A stretch of 64,000 nucleotides of DNA, taken from NCBI RefSeq assembly GCF_037975245.1, contig NC_092572.1:29857989-29921988 (forward strand), read 5' to 3'. The stretch comes from Apostichopus japonicus. Lineage: Eukaryota; Echinodermata; Holothuroidea; Aspidochirotida; Stichopodidae. The notes below the pieces were generated by a model, which made no database searches, had not been told where the DNA came from, and saw only the letters and a program-made list of their open reading frames with translations. Below are positions 48,795 to 60,758 of this stretch, piece by piece. Both the position numbers and the translations under genes were made by a program. Each line of letters opens with the position of its first letter. The stretch's first letter is position 1.

Positions 48795-50554
48795 TTAAAG
48801 AGTTGCAAACAATACTTACTGTGGTTCATAAAGTGAAGACAATCTTATTTCTTTTTTAAATTTGCCATCAGTCTAAAACACGATTTGTGCGATTTAATGT
48901 AGCAATGTGTCCAGGTTGGTGAAGGGGAAGGGGGTAGGGTGGGGAGGCAGAAACTGGGTAAAGTACAAAATTCGTCGAGACTTGATTTGTATAGTGTGCT
49001 GATTATTTGTTAGTTTATTACAATTCAAACAGTGGTAAAGAGAAAATCATGATACTGCTACTGCTAGTAAGTGCATATGGTGCTTATGCTACAAATGAAA
49101 ATCAGTGATAGAATATGTGAGATATATTTTCAGAGCAGTTTCCACAACAAACTGAGTCAAATTCCAAGTAACCTTCTGCTGCTGTGAGTGGATTAAGCCT
49201 TCGTAGCTACTTGATATTTGTTTTCAAAGTAAGATGGGTTTTATCATGAAGCACGTGTTCCATTTCTTCAAGTTCACATTAACCGGTCAAATTGCGGTTT
49301 CCCTCTATAGACATTGGAATTCGTCCAAGTAATCCCACTCGTTATTATTCTTGGTTCAGTTGATGCTTTCAGTTGCTAAACCTTTCATTGGGACGTATGC
49401 CAAACATTCATATGATAAACTTACACATCTTGTAAGGTAACCGTTACAGAGACGTTTCATTCATAGGATAGATATTTCAAGTTCACGTTTTACAAGTGCG
49501 TAAGATAATCGTTACGTATGGCATGTGATTTTAATCAAGGACACGTGGACATAAGGGAAGCATTCCATACTTCATTTTTATACAGTATGTATTAGCAGTT
49601 GAAAGATCTCTGTAAAGTCACACAAGTACATTGTTCTCGTCAGTACTAATGAATGTAGAGTTTGTCAACCTTCTTACGAGGCTACCCCGTACAGGGAACT
49701 CCTTTTCATTTGTTTTTGTCCGAAAGTCCAGAATGTATACATATTTATTATCATACAGGATCACCACTGTTTATTGTGTGATTTCTTTTTACAACCAAGA
49801 TATCGTTGTCTTCTGTTGTGTCTAGAGTTATAAGTTTCTTGAACTGCTAAAAAAGCTTATCAAAATATTAACTTTGGATCGGATATAGAAAAGCATTGTT
49901 GTGCAAAGCAATTTTCTCTATCTAACGTCAACTTGAAATTGATTTTTGGTTTCACCGCATACACGACGCTATACATTAACTATTTGAAATTCTGAATTTT
50001 TAATTACATAATTGATCATTCATAAGATGATTACAGTCTGGATTAAAATTCTGGAAGGAAACTTGCAAATTTCTACTGAAAAAGTTACAAAAAATGTCTT
50101 TGTCTCTTTAAATTTTGTTCTGAATCAGTATCTTGAAACGCACCGCGTCTCGACTTATTCCCAGTTCGTATTATCATTAAAGGTTGGATGGTACTCCGCA
50201 GTAAAGTATATTTACAACTTACTTTTGAAAATTGTTGCAATCGAATAATAATATCCGATGTTGAAATTGAAAGCAGTAATTAAAGTCACATCAATAAAAA
50301 CAAATTAAATTACACAATAAATTTACCTAATTTCATATCTCTGAGGACGAATGACTTCGCTTTGAACTCTTTCCTTGAATAGAGAAATACCGATCATAAC
50401 TATATCTGTTTCGTATAAGATCGCGTTTTGCTGTTTTATAAAGAAGACAATTGATCAAAACATAAAGGCAATATTTTCGATTGATTTAATGTAGAATTGC
50501 AGTATTCCTTCACAAGAATATGTCAAAATAAAAGGAAGCACGTGTGGCGTGTCG
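48795..50554. other. Non-coding stretch
   Basis: A G-rich patch (GGGGAAGGGGGTAGGGTGGGGAGG, here described only as positions 48925-48948) could form a G-quadruplex. No gene is seen. Confidence 0.45.
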
Positions 50555-50632
50555 AACGAACCGAGCCCATCGGCATGTAATCGCGGGCTGTACGTGGTTC
50601 GCGCTCCCACATGCATGTGCTCGGCTTTCGTT
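50555..50632. other. GC-rich imperfect hairpin
   Basis: The left arm AACGAACCGAGC...GGCATGT (50555-50577) pairs with the right arm ACATGC...GCTCGGCTTTCGTT (50609-50632), with two small bulges, over about 24 bp. The loop contains CGCG at both sides, allowing extra pairing. GC content is far above the flanks. It may be a small decayed MITE, a structured RNA or a regulatory palindrome. Confidence 0.55.
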
Positions 50633-53230
50633 AAATTTACGTTGTCTTTACATTAGATACGCTATTTGCTACGGCGAATCAAATATATTCGCTGAAGTGT
50701 TTTTTTGATCCAGGTGTAAGTGGGTCTTCTATGTTTCCTACACAAACGTTAGTTTATTACCATATCATGAAGTTAACCATTTAGCACTTCCCAGGTTGGC
50801 ATCTGTTTGAAACCGTTCAAAGCATTTCATATTCTTTCAAGAAATAAATCAACATCTTCAGAACTATATTATGACTAATAAGTATTACAATAACATTGCG
50901 TTGGTATTCACTACTTGACTTAACGTTAGAATAGGCTACCAATAAATTTACTGTTATAGTGTACATTTGATTTCCCTTTGCGTATGTTTACGTTTGTTGC
51001 AGTTATTATTACATTTGTGGTACTTGTGGTTTTCAAATATAAGGAGATTAATCCTTTATGTAGTACCGCGGTATATCACGGCACGGTATATCAATAATTT
51101 GCACCAAACTTAAATCTTAAATCGTAATTCTTCGTGCATTTTTTATTTTGCAAAGAGTTATTATAATTGGTAAAATTAAACATCCAAATTGTACACTAAA
51201 CCATTTTTTTTTAAATAAATAATTTTCAAGTCGGGATAGTGCTATCACGGAGAAAATGACAGTGTTTGTTCATAGTGACAAAGTTGAAATTTCTATGGGA
51301 ATAATCTCGGATATTTTCATCGCTCAAATGCAAGATATCAGTGTTATGACAAAACTATATATACATTCGATTTTTCAACTATCTATAATAACGTCACTGG
51401 TATAAGTGATTTGACTAACAATACGATATAATGGATATGTTTTTTATTGCCATTTACCCATTAATAAATACCGAACTAGTTAGTGTAACTTTGCATATAC
51501 TTAAAAAGTTCAATATATTGTAACATTCCCCAATCATTATCATCTTTGCGTCGAGATTTAGAGAGTAATTTTCTAGTACTAAACAGCTTAGTATATACAA
51601 AAATACTGTTGAGCTTAAAATATTCTAGTAAAGATGAGTTTTACAGTTATACAGTTATACTCTCTCCGGGTCTCCTGCTACGTAAAGCAAACTAATTTTA
51701 TAGGCCAACGATATCAACTTTATCGAACAGGTTTTTTTCTAACGCTGACGGAGAAAGCTGTGACACACACAAATAAAAACATAACATTGCAGGTATCTTA
51801 TTGATCTCGAATTAGGAAATATTTTCATGGTCAAAAGCTAATGTTGACACGTCAATCTTTCCGTTTAGCAGTTTTGTCTTGTCTCAGACGCAGCTGTAGC
51901 TGTGTCGTTACCGAGCGTAGATAAACAACTCTGGAAAAAGCACAAAACTGATCAAACGTGGTGATATTAATTAAGGCAGAAGTCAGGATACAGGCCAAAA
52001 ACAAAGTATACCGAGTTATTCACCGTCCTATTCCATTAAGGGTAAATATATAGTATTGTACTGTTAAGTGGGTTTTCTGAAACATAAAATTATACGTTAA
52101 ATATACTGTATTACATATGTTTCAGTAAAGAGCCATGATTGTCCAACACAAGCACAACAACAACGCCGATATTGTATTGTATTATTATAGCAAGGTCCTT
52201 TTGAAATTGAGTTGAATAGCAGTAATATGTTAATATACATTTAATGAAGTATTGTTGAAAATGGTTTGGGTACATGTTTAGGGACTAGATATATTCCATG
52301 GTTATCATGTGTTGGTATTTTTGTGTGCACATTGTGGAACTGACAACTATTCAAACCATGTAGATGACAATTTAAAAGTCTATTCCAAATTCATAATTAT
52401 TTTAAGACAAAACTTTCTTCTATATGCACTCAGAATTCACTACATAAAAGCAAACAAAACACCCCCCACCCACCACCACCACGATTTTGATGGATGAATC
52501 GAGTCGTACCTATGATAGAGAAGTATGCAAAACATTTCTTAGTTATATGATATGAATGGACATTTCCTGTCGCTGCGCAAAGTAGTACAGTATAAGCCTA
52601 TTTCGCATACCCCATGAACTCAGTAAGAAGCCAGGGTTATCACGTGGTATTTGTTAAACTTCTCTTCCCATTCTCAACTGCATTGAGCCTTGTTTATTCT
52701 CCAGAACCGAAAAATAGAAAGGCAGTATGAAAGTGCTCCCACGGATTAAAGGAATATAATATTATGTTCTTTGGTGGCATGTTCCCCTTGATGGCTTGAT
52801 AATATATATGTTAAGATTGTTCCACAAATATTTCCGAAAACTAACTCCGTAATATCTTCTTCGGATTGCCTGATAATTCCCGGAAGACAATTACCAGATT
52901 ATGTGATGTGACCTACCGCGTATTTTGCGGTTAATGTTAAGCGTGCACGCTGACACTTCTAAACCAAACCTTTATCAGGTCTGCGGTAGCAAGTGCTTAT
53001 TAAAAGGAACATTTGCTAGTATATGGATTTACATAACACTACAACTATTTGTGGTTAAATTGTAAAACAATTTTGATAATGTCTTTTCGTATGACCTTGA
53101 TGTGGGCAACACTCGAGTTCCAGGCATAGGAACACCAAAGTTGGAAGGGGGTAACATTTTGTTACGATTTAAATACTTTCAAGAAGACAAAGATGTTTAT
53201 CGAGCTTCGATGTCGCTGTTTCTGTGAAAT
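50633..53230. other. Non-coding stretch
   Basis: AT-rich, no gene seen. A short inverted pair GACGCAGCT/AGCTGTGTC lies at about 51888-51907. Confidence 0.5.
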
Positions 53231-54598
53231 GTACTATATAACATATAAATATACAGACATAACATGCAACTATATAAAATATAAATATACAGACATAGAC
53301 ATACAACTATATGAAATATAAATATACAGACATTGACTTACAACTATATAAAATATAAATGTACAGACATAGACATACAACTACATGAAATATAAATATA
53401 CAGATATAGACATACAACTATATAAAATATAAATATACAGACATAGACATACAACTATATAAAATATAAATATACAGACATAGACATACAACTATATGAA
53501 ATATAAATATACAGACATAGACATGCAACTATATGAAATATAAATATACTGACATAGACATACCTATATAAAATATAAATATACAGATATAGACATACAA
53601 CTATATAAAGTATAAATATACAGACAGACATACAACTTTATAAAATATAAATATAGGCTATAGAAATAGACATACAACTATATAAAATATAAATATACAG
53701 ACATAGACATACAACTATATGAAATATAAATATACAGACATAGACATACAACTATATGAAATATAAATATACAGACATAGACATACCTATATAAAATATA
53801 AATATACAGATATAGACATACAACTATATAAAGTATAAATATACAGACAGACATACAACTTTATAAAATATAAATATAGGCTATAGAAATAGACATACAA
53901 CTATATAAAATATAAATATACAGACATAGACATGCAACGATATGAAATATAAATATACAGACATAAACATTAAACTATATAAAATATAAATATACAGACA
54001 TAGACATACAACTATATAAAATATAAATGTACAGAAATATACATAGAACTATATAAATATACAGACATAGACATGCAACTATATGAAATATAAATATACA
54101 GACATATATATAGAACTATATAAATATACAGACATAGACAGACATGCAATTATATGAAATATAAATATACAGACATAGACATACATCTATATTAAATATA
54201 AATATACAGACATAGACATACAACTATATGAAATATATAAATAAACAGACATATACATATAACTATATAAAATATAAATATACAGACATAGACTTACAAC
54301 TATATAAAATATAAATATACAGACATAGACTTACAACTATATGAAATATATAAATATACAGACATATACATATAACTATATAAAATATAAATATACAGAC
54401 ATAGACTTACATCTATATTAAATATAAATATACAGACATAGACATACAACTATATGAAATATATAAATATACAGACATATACATATAACTATATAAAATA
54501 TAAATATACAGACATAGACTTACAACTATATAAAATATAAATATACAGACATAGACATGCAACTATATAAAATATAAATATACAGACATAGACTTACA

Positions 54599-54604
<6 letters not shown>
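53231..54604. repeat. 37-bp AT-rich minisatellite, about 36 copies
   Basis: The unit contains ACAACTATATAAAATATAAA followed by TATACAGACATAGACAT. Length variants arise from loss of CAACTA or addition of TA. A marked block (ACCTATATAAAATATAAATA through GGCTATAGAAATAGACATAC) occurs twice about 223 bp apart, showing segmental duplication inside the array. Confidence 0.97.

Positions 54605-54648
<44 letters not shown>
54605..54648. repeat. (TA)n microsatellite
   Basis: 44 bp of TA repeat directly abut the 37-bp array, probably grown from its TATATA core. Confidence 0.96.
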
Positions 54649-54650
<2 letters not shown>

Positions 54651-55652
54651 ATTTCGTTCTTTAATAATGTCATGAACAGTTATTGACAGGACAAGATATA
54701 ATTTATTGTAAGTTTTCCCCGATTCTTTTATCGAACTTCTTCATTATTGCACCGTTCATAAAACTTCACTTTAAGAATCACTTGAGAGGGAAATCAACAT
54801 ACATCTTCATTACGTTTTATAAAGAACCTTCAAAACTTGATATAGTTTAAATCAAACAAAGGTTTACCATTTAATCAATCAAATTAGGTCACCTGTCGAC
54901 ATTGAGGAGAAACATATTATCCAATGAGAGCTTATTATTTCCCTAAAAGCGTTCTTCTGAATGCTTGTAAAAAAGAGTATGATTTTCCTAAGATGTTATT
55001 TCTGTAGTAAATATCTACCATGGCCTATACATACAGGAACAGTTTTTTCAGATGAAAACTGCGCGGTCTGAAACTTTTCAGGCCTTTTCTTGAACATTGT
55101 TATTCATTGCAAGACCTGCACGTTACTGGCATACCAATTATTTCAAAGCTGTTACCATTTCAGTGTGTGTTTGCTATGCCAATACTTATAATGAATTAGT
55201 GTATTAATTTAATAACAATTGTCCAGGTTGAATGACAGTTGATCTGACAGTATACATAGAAACACAAACCAACTAGTCACCTTCTTATTAGATTATCTTC
55301 CTATCAAAAGTCTTCCCAGCCAGCTGAAACAACTATACCCATTCATGTTTCAGATATATGTACCTTGAGATACTGTCTTCGGTATTCCATAGCAATAGTA
55401 ACTCATCATATTTGCTTTTGCAACACTCCGGTAAATTTTGACATTCGATTTGTTGAATTTTGTTTTTACTTCAAGATAGGAACGAATGGTTAAAACGACG
55501 TTTATTGTGAGAATTTTCATTATTTCAATATTAAGATGCCATGACCGTATATAGTTCCTTAATTTGACTAGTCAATTAGTTTCAGTCCAGTAATAAAAGT
55601 ATAGAATCGGACATTTCCCAGTCTACTGTTTTCAGTGATTAATACAAATATA
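54649..55652. other. Non-coding spacer
   Basis: No gene or repeat recognised. Confidence 0.5.
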
Positions 55653-56067
55653 AAACGTGTCTAGTCGACAAATTGTTGATATTGTGGAATCATGCTCAGT
55701 AATTAGCCTACTAGCTCATTAAACTTCATTCCATGAACCGTGTCTGGTCGACAAATTGTTGATATTGTGGAATCATGCTCAGTAATTAGCCTACTAGCTC
55801 ATTAAACTTCATTCCATGAACCGTGTCTGGTCGACAAATTGTTGATATTGTGGAATCATGCTCAGTAATTAGCCTACTAGCTCATTAAACTTCATTCCAT
55901 GAACCGTGTCTGGTCGACAAATTGTTGATATTGTGGAATCATGCTCAGTAATTAGCCTACTAGCTCATTAAACTTCATTCCATGAACCGTGTCTGGTCGA
56001 CAAATTGTTGATATTGTGGAATCATGCTCAGTAATTAGCCTACTCGCTCATTAAACTTCAATTCCAT
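55653..56067. repeat. 83-bp tandem repeat, five copies, three identical
   Basis: Copy starts are 55653, 55736, 55819, 55902 and 55985. Copies 2, 3 and 4 are identical over all 83 bp; copy 1 differs at two sites (AAACGTGTCTAGTC) and copy 5 by one substitution (TACTCGCTC) and one inserted A. Each holds GTCGAC and the homeodomain-type core CAGTAATTAGCC. Such identity indicates a very recent amplification or active homogenisation. Confidence 0.98.
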
Positions 56068-58450
56068 GACACATTTAGGTAGTATCTTTAATATCCCGAA
56101 TAGTATCCTTAATATTGAGTATATTAACCTACTCCTGTCTTTCGGTTTGAGGTTTAGTATTTTCCCTCTCCAATTAGTCTCAGTTTCTTTCTCTACAGAA
56201 TATACAACATAGTGTAAATATTCTTTTCTTCATTTCTATACACATCAGTCAACATAATGTTAATACTTTATTTTCTTTCCTATACTAAATGGGCAACAAA
56301 TATAACATTTTCGTTCCTACTTTTGTATCCCGAGAAGTCGATATAATTTCTGTAGTCTTTCCTATTTTCAATACCGTGTATTTAATATAGTGTGACAATA
56401 GGAACCTTACGCTGTGTATTAGCACACTCGGTAAGTTTGGTAACATTGTTGGCCAACCTGAATAACTTGCTTGAAGTTCATAGTACACACACAGGACTTT
56501 TATACTCACTCTATCGATATTTAAATCTAGGTTTTTGTATAGGATATGATATATTTTAGAAATTTCCAATGTATTCTTGTATTCACTTTACGAAGTGTTT
56601 TGAACAAAATGAATAAAAACAGCAACTTAAAGTACTCCACGCATTCAACATGGTAGAAATAGAAGATATTTGTATACAATATTCAATATATTCCTTTATT
56701 CTATGGTCAATTAGTCTAGTTTTTTTTACAAAAACCTGAGCGTGGTTATCCAAAGTCTGTATTTTGTTTTTGTCTCTCCTGACAAGCTTTTGATTGCGAC
56801 ATAATTTTCATTTATAATTTAAGATATTAATTTGTATAAGCCTTTTGAAGACTTCGAAAGAAATATAAGGTATTGATGATATATAAATACAAAAGATCAA
56901 ATAATATTATGATAATTTGTAAATACGGTTAAGAACTGCTAGATATGACATTATTTCGCTTTACATATTGTATTTTTTCATAAATAGTTACTGTAGCTAT
57001 TGTACTTACAAACAACAAGAAAATAAAGTTACTTTTATTTGAACGTTCAACTATAGTACAGTGCTCTTTCAAAACAAAGGGATAGTACAAAGCTTTTTAT
57101 TTTTTAACTTTACTGATATTATACTGATGAATACTACTGTTAGTTCCCATACATTCTGCATTTTTTATTTATTTCATGTAAATGAGAATTTGAATAGCAT
57201 CTCATGTATTATCAAGACAAGCGTATTTTGGCATGAGTAAAGAATTTCATCCTACAAAATGCTAGATGTTGATACAGCTTAAATACTAAGTCTTACTTGA
57301 GTCGCTTTACGGTTATTTCACAACTCGACTCTTTATGAGAAACTGGGAATTATTTCGGAATGCTTTTCTGCCAAATCTGTTCAGTAGGTTGCTTGGCACC
57401 AGTTGCAAGGGTCTCCGTATCCTGTGGTGACGCCACCGGTTAGAGGACATGTAAGATTAAGAAGACGTTAAAGGGATGTCATAAACATAGTCATCAAATT
57501 CCTCCTTACTTTTTGAAAAAGTAGAAGTAGCTTTGAACATTTCCTTCTTGTGATTCATCCAGCGGAAATTAAGTTAGGTGTTCTGAATGAGTATGACAAG
57601 ATTGAACAACGTGATAACTTATATATCGTCATTTGCATTTTATTAACTAGAAAGGAAAATTACATCATGTTATGTTGTATACTGATGTTCTTCTTATTAT
57701 TATTTGATTATCAAGTCAAAGCATGGAAAAGCATGCTCTGTATGTTAGTAAGCTAATGCTCACTTCAAGACAAGGTATATTACGAGGCATGCTTGTCAGC
57801 TAGGGCTCTCAGGATTTTCAAAGCAACGGCCGACCAAACCTGGTGTACGATTCGTTCAAAATTTTATTGATGAATTGAGTTTCAATTTACCGTTATGTTA
57901 AGTTTGGGCATTTTAGCGTATAGAAACTTCGTGTACATATGAGTATTGACTACGTACAAACTTCATATCTGTTGAAAACATTGTTGAAGACTGATAACAG
58001 GGCAGATCTGCAACCCTGCAGCAAGGTAGTGTTGCCGTGTAAGACTCACAGCACACCGTGCATCTGATGCTTAAGTTTCTATTGCAGATGATTAGGATTA
58101 GTTGTTTCATCTGTTTCATAATGCTGATGATTAGGCTAGCCACGAATCGAATGTAACCGTTAGCTCTTTCACATATTTACCAACGATATTATTTTGTATA
58201 ACTATTAATTTTCGATTGAAAAATAGCAAATAGTATGCTTTAACGAAGTTATACTGTCCTATCAGTTGTACGTATTTTTTGGATGAAAATAACGGTATCA
58301 TGTATCACCGGATGTTTAATAATCGAGATTACAAAACACAAGTCATGAAATATTTTCAGTTTATCAGTAGAGGATGTCTTTGGCAGCTCCTTAATGAGAA
58401 CGAACGCTTTATAATTCGGCCTGAACATGCACATAGTCGAGTGGCGGTGA
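56068..58450. other. Non-coding stretch
   Basis: AT-rich, no supportable gene. The 94-codon minus frame at 56285-56569 and the plus frame at 57550-57756 have no recognisable features. Confidence 0.5.
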
Positions 58451-59117
58451 TGTATGGTTACATCTCTATGTTCCGACGTCTCTATGTTCCGACGTCTCTA
58501 TGTTCCGACAATACGAAATAATTTTTGGACTCATAAGTTTTTATGACCAACATTTTTTTTCGGACCCAATTTTGTCGGACCCAACTTTATTTTGACCAAA
58601 TTTTTTTGACCAACATGTTTTCGGACCAAATTTTTTCGGACTCAACTTTTTCGGACCCAACTTTATTATGACCCAAATTTTTTCGCATCAAATTTTTCGG
58701 ACTAAAAAAAACGATTTTGGTCAAAAAAAAACAATTAAATTTCGGGTCACAAGCAATTTTCTGTCACAAGTACTATTTGGTCATAACAAACTTTGGCCTC
58801 CCTCTTTTTTTTTGTCGTGAAAAAAATTGAGTCCCCCCAAAAAAAATTGGGTCCGAAAAAATTTGGGTCCAAAAATATTGAGTCCCCCCAAAAAAAGTTG
58901 GGTCCGAAAAAATGTGGGTCAAAAAAATTTGAGTCCTCCAAAACACTTTGGGTCCAAAAAAATTTGCTCCAAAAAATTTACTCCCCCCAAAAAATTTGGG
59001 TCACAAAACTAGTTTTCTTGGTACAACCAAATTTTTGGATAAACAAAATTGCTCCGAATTTGTTCTTTTTGTCTGAACATAGAGACGTCGGAACATAGGG
59101 ATGTCACCGAATACATA
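58451..59117. mobile_element. Foldback element made of 16-bp subrepeats
   Basis: The left end holds CTCTATGTTCCGACGT repeated in 16-bp register (58464-58509). The right end (59071-59107) is its inverted copy, ending ACATAGGGATGTCACC. The left arm interior (about 58555-58705) is a degenerate run of TTTTTCGGACCCAA units. The right arm (about 58830-59010) is a run of the reverse complement, TTGGGTCCGAAAAA, in units of about 16 bp. The whole could fold into one long imperfect hairpin. Inverted similarity continues to ATGTAT/ATACAT outside the 16-mers. No transposase and no certain target duplication are visible. The Lys/Pro-rich repeat proteins read from it are artefacts. Confidence 0.85.
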
Positions 59118-59463
59118 CATGAATACTGAACTCTTAAGGAACGCATTTGTGAGGAGGACGTACATCTCATTCACATAAACGAAAAAAAATGTTTTAGTTC
59201 CAAAAAGGACGCCCATAATATTGATACTAGTCTTAGTCTTAATGTTGGCGTAATTGGTGAGGGAATAGGTCAACTTTTATGTAGTCCAATCTGTAGGCTA
59301 TGCTTTTGCAAAATTCCGGGTAACTCAGTAAGCTCAGGTAAAAATATACTATTTCTTTTTATCAGACTAGTCGTATTTTTCGTAACTAAAGTGAGGTTTT
59401 AAAACCGGTTTTCATCAGAGAGAACTGATTGGAGACATATTTTTGTTTGTAAAGGTACAGATA
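59118..59463. other. Non-coding spacer
   Basis: Nothing recognised. Confidence 0.5.
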
Positions 59464-59640
59464 GCAGAGCGGTCCGCAAGCCTTTTGGGCTCACAACCCA
59501 GGCGATTCCATGAGAACTAAGCCACGACCTACCACGCCCTCGCCCCTTTGAATCAATGTTGAACATGTATCAAAACTAGCTTGGACCATAGACGTGGCAA
59601 ACTTTGAAAATTCACCGAAACTTTTGTTCGCGACCCACTT
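59464..59640 (+). mobile_element. Possible truncated hAT-like end
   Basis: CAGAGCGGTCCGCAAGCC followed by TTTTGGGCTCACAACCCAGG resembles the 5' terminus of the many hAT non-autonomous elements that begin CAGnGGTTCnCAAnC and carry a CGCGACCCA-type subterminal. A GTTCGCGACCCACTT segment lies at 59626-59640. No matching right terminus or duplication was found, so it appears truncated. A superficial A-box match (TAGCAGAGCGG) is why it could be confused with a tRNA SINE. Confidence 0.3.
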
Positions 59641-60051
59641 CTATTGTCTGCATTATGAACATTGCACAGAACCTGTACTAAAAATAGTGACAGCTAAGGA
59701 TTTCATAACTTCATTGTGACGTCAAGCTACACTTTAATGAGATAAACATCAACAATAAGTATGTTGTAAGATACACGTACTGTGTGATATTTAAACCTGA
59801 TATACCGGATGCCAATGTGGTGAAGGCAGGTTCGGCAGTTTATGAGGATCGCGTACTCCGACCTGGATTTAATTCGTTTGAAGTACAACAAAGAGAGATG
59901 AATGTACTGCGTTTATTCAAAATGTTGTTCTTCATCTTGTAATTTTAAGAATAACACAATTATTGAATTCATGATATGGTGTTATTCAAAAGTCCAGAAT
60001 GAAAGCAGCGGTTAAGGAACGAAATGTAGTCAGGGGCTAAATGCGACAGCA
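59641..60051. other. Non-coding spacer
   Basis: Nothing recognised. Confidence 0.5.
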
Positions 60052-60373
60052 ATCTGTAGCAAGTGGAACAAGGGTTCACCCAGCTGTAACACGTGCAATT
60101 AGAAGAAAACAAACTGTTACACGAGGAATAAGGAAACACCGTGCTGTAACACGTGAAAACAGGAGACCAATGGAACTAGGAGGTACCAAGGGTAACACGT
60201 GCATTTAAAACACGCTAACTGTTACACGTGGAATTAGGAGATATATGCATGCTGTAACAAGTGGAATTAGGAAAAATCAGGCTGTAACACGTAGAACTAG
60301 GAGACAACCTGTAGCACGTGGAGACAACAAGCTGTAACTTTCCCGTGGAACTATAGGGGTTACAAGACACCAA
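60052..60373. repeat. Degenerate ~30-bp minisatellite with CACGTG E-boxes
   Basis: About ten copies of GCTGTAACACGTGGAATTAG with a variable end such as GAGACAAC. Units range from about 22 to 48 bp. Perfect CACGTG occurs at 60090, 60150, 60196, 60225 and 60315 (start positions); other copies have CACGAG, CAAGTG or CACGTAG. The palindromic core is better kept than its surroundings. Confidence 0.9.
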
Positions 60374-60742
60374 GCTGTGACATTACAATAAGTACGCCCA
60401 CCTCGACAGAAGGGGACATACCTTATCCAATGAGATGTTGTCCTTTTTCGAATTCTACTGAATGCTAGTAACAAAATGGTACCGGTGTATATTTTCATGA
60501 GATCCTAGTTCTGCAATATACACGTGATATATCTACTGTGTTCTGTTGTTACATTACAATATGAGCACCAACCTCTACACAGCTTTGTTGATAACAACAC
60601 TAACGAAGGTAGATACAAAGGCATCTATATATTTTGTAAATGGGAGGTATGGAGCCCCAAATCTCTAACTTAGCAACAGAGGAACATACTACTCTACCGT
60701 GGGACACTTGGTGAAGCTCATGTCATCGGAGGGGATGTGGGT
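60374..60742. other. Spacer with a short diverged duplication
   Basis: GACATTACAATAAGTACGCC at 60378 corresponds to TACATTACAATATGAGCACC near 60551, both followed by a CCTC-ACA segment. This is probably an old duplication of about 173 bp. The 73-codon minus frame nearby is not called. Confidence 0.4.
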
Positions 60743-60758
60743 GGGGGGGGGGGGGGGG
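60743..60758. repeat. 16-base G run
   Basis: Homopolymer G tract. It may be slippage-prone and a site of assembly uncertainty. Confidence 0.95.

Noticed and set aside
50590-50610. RNA polymerase III B box (GGTTCGCGCTCCC)
   Set aside because: The spacing and the upstream A box are missing; the match lies in the loop of a larger hairpin.
58793-59098. Lys/Pro-rich repeat protein of about 100 residues
   Set aside because: Read-through of the subrepeats in the foldback element arm; open in several frames for the same reason.
59452-59510. tRNA gene or tRNA-derived SINE
   Set aside because: Only an A-box-like match is present; no B box, no acceptor pairing. The sequence fits a hAT-type terminus better.
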